Of a stretch of 64,000 nt of DNA, positions 63,180 through 64,000 are shown one piece after another. How positions within the stretch are numbered: position 1 is the stretch's first letter; the number at the start of each line of letters is the position of its first letter. The notes under the pieces were generated by a model. It made no database searches. It was not told where the DNA came from and saw only the letters and a list, made by a program, of their open reading frames with translations. The DNA is taken from contig OZ037865.1 of the NCBI GenBank assembly GCA_964035575.1, forward strand, positions 496,001 through 560,000. Direction: 5' to 3'. Origin of the DNA: Rhynchopus sp. YZ270_cl-10 (taxonomy: Eukaryota; Euglenozoa; Diplonemea; Diplonemida; Diplonemidae). The position numbers and the translations under genes are program-made.

Positions 63180-64000
63180 GCTGTACCCCCAATTTTTTTT
63201 TTGCCTGCGGCGCCATTTTTCATTTTTTGCTCTGCAAAAAAGGGTTCGTTGGAAGCTAGATTTTTACACTGTACTCAAATTTTTTTGCCTGCGGCGCCAT
63301 TTATATTATTTTTTGCTCCGCAAAAAGAGAAGTGCAACGCCTCACCGTTCATCGGCGGAAGCACTGGTTCCACGGGTTATCGAACCCCAGAGAGCACTTC
63401 ATTGGCATGCACGCGGTTACCGCGAGGGAGCGTGTATGCAGGTACAAAATCACTGCCCCATCCAAATAATATTCCCAACGTCTTTGGGGATCCCCTTGCA
63501 TTTTGCAGCCAAAAATGCAACTAGACCAAAGCAAAAAGTTCCGCGCGAGTGTAGCGCGCCCGGGTTTGGACCCCTTTTTGAATTTCGAGGGGCGGTTAAA
63601 GTGGGCCCAGAATCACAGTTCTGACACTCATTTAGCATTGTGAGCAACTCACTAGTGGTCGTAACCAAAATTTGTATCAATCAAGAACTTGTCCATTTTC
63701 TCGAAATGACCCCACTACAGTGAGGGTAGAGCTCGGAAAGCCCGAAAAAGGGCAAAAAACCCCACCCAAAAAAAGGAAAAAAACGGGAACATAAATCCAG
63801 AATTTTGCTGTTTTTTCCGAGAACAAGGAACAACCCTGGCTAAACACCCCTCACAAAGTCCTCTAACTATCCAAAAAAAGATTGGGCCTTTTTGTGCGCT
63901 CAAATCCGGAAAACAAGAAGATAAAAAAATTGTGTTAAACTGCAGTAAGGTTGGTTAATTGAGTACTCAACGAAGCTTCAGGCCTAAAGCTAAATAGGGG
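63180..64000. mobile_element. Reversed relative of the hAT-like element, cut by window edge
   Basis: Blocks TTTGCCTGCGGCGCCAT, TTTTTGCTCCGCAAAA and GCATTTTGCAGCCAAAAATG match the reverse complement of 34.98-35.9 kb, in a compatible order. GGGGTCATTT followed by GAAAATGGACAA near 63690 recalls 24666 and 35660. The end termini are not visible, so the boundaries are approximate. Confidence 0.5.
63330..63399 (+). ncRNA. Alpha element, second full tRNA-like copy
   Basis: Outer arms AAGTGC and GCACTT pair. Inside are GCCTCACCG-TTCAT-CGG and GGGTTATCGAACCCC. The outer stem differs from the copy at 28057 (GGTGC/GCACC) at both strands of the helix, so pairing is kept. It lies within the reversed hAT-like relative. 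Confidence 0.5.

Noticed and set aside
1-64000. CRISPR array, rRNA genes or operons
   Set aside because: None of the repeats has the spacer pattern of a CRISPR array, no rRNA core sequence was recognised, and the genes carry spliceosomal introns.

Overview
The window is nuclear DNA of a microbial eukaryote (protist). It carries spliceosomal GT-AG introns and complete or near-complete eukaryotic genes: TOR kinase, an RNase P/MRP Rpp29 subunit, a ubiquitin-like-domain protein, and two large G8-domain surface proteins with Pro-Thr-Ala stalks. Spacers are long, full of poly-A/poly-T tracts, and crowded with small repeats. I cannot fix the lineage; the stalked surface proteins and compact introns would suit a stramenopile, alveolate or haptophyte-like protist, but that is inference.

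Layout. 1-1.9 kb: a zinc-finger exon fragment at the left edge (- strand), a foldback element (A) with a 9-bp minisatellite, and a coding-like terminal exon on the + strand. 3.0-12.9 kb and 13.7-23.7 kb: a tandem duplication of about 10 kb. Each copy holds a G8-domain membrane protein gene and remnants of a small multi-exon gene upstream in coordinates. The 0.8 kb between copies holds a broken zinc-finger sequence and a propeller-like exon. 24-33 kb: gene-poor, with foldback elements G, H and B, a (TACTG)71 array, an 8-bp array and dozens of hairpins. 33.2-34.4 kb: a third stalked membrane protein. 34.6-38.1 kb: a hAT-like element (8-bp target duplication) beside a foldback element. 39.3-48.2 kb: TOR in four exons. 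48.6-50.2 kb: two small genes. 51.1-52.4 kb: foldback element D. 54.1-57.7 kb: a four-exon ubiquitin-like gene, with a CENP-B/pogo-type ORF lying antisense in its second intron, then Rpp29. 59.7-62.7 kb: a secreted WD40-type membrane protein and a four-pass membrane protein. The right edge enters a relative of the hAT-like element.

All ten confidently called genes lie on the - strand. The several families of short hairpins that fill spacers and introns are, as far as I could read, all in one orientation on the + strand. Two full-length copies of one family look tRNA-like and share a base-paired outer stem with compensatory changes. A second, longer repeat (about 130 bp, three copies) also shows a stem with compensating changes. 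The combination of one-strand genes, orientation-locked structured repeats, and terminal-array foldback elements of at least five unrelated end motifs is the most unusual aspect of the window.
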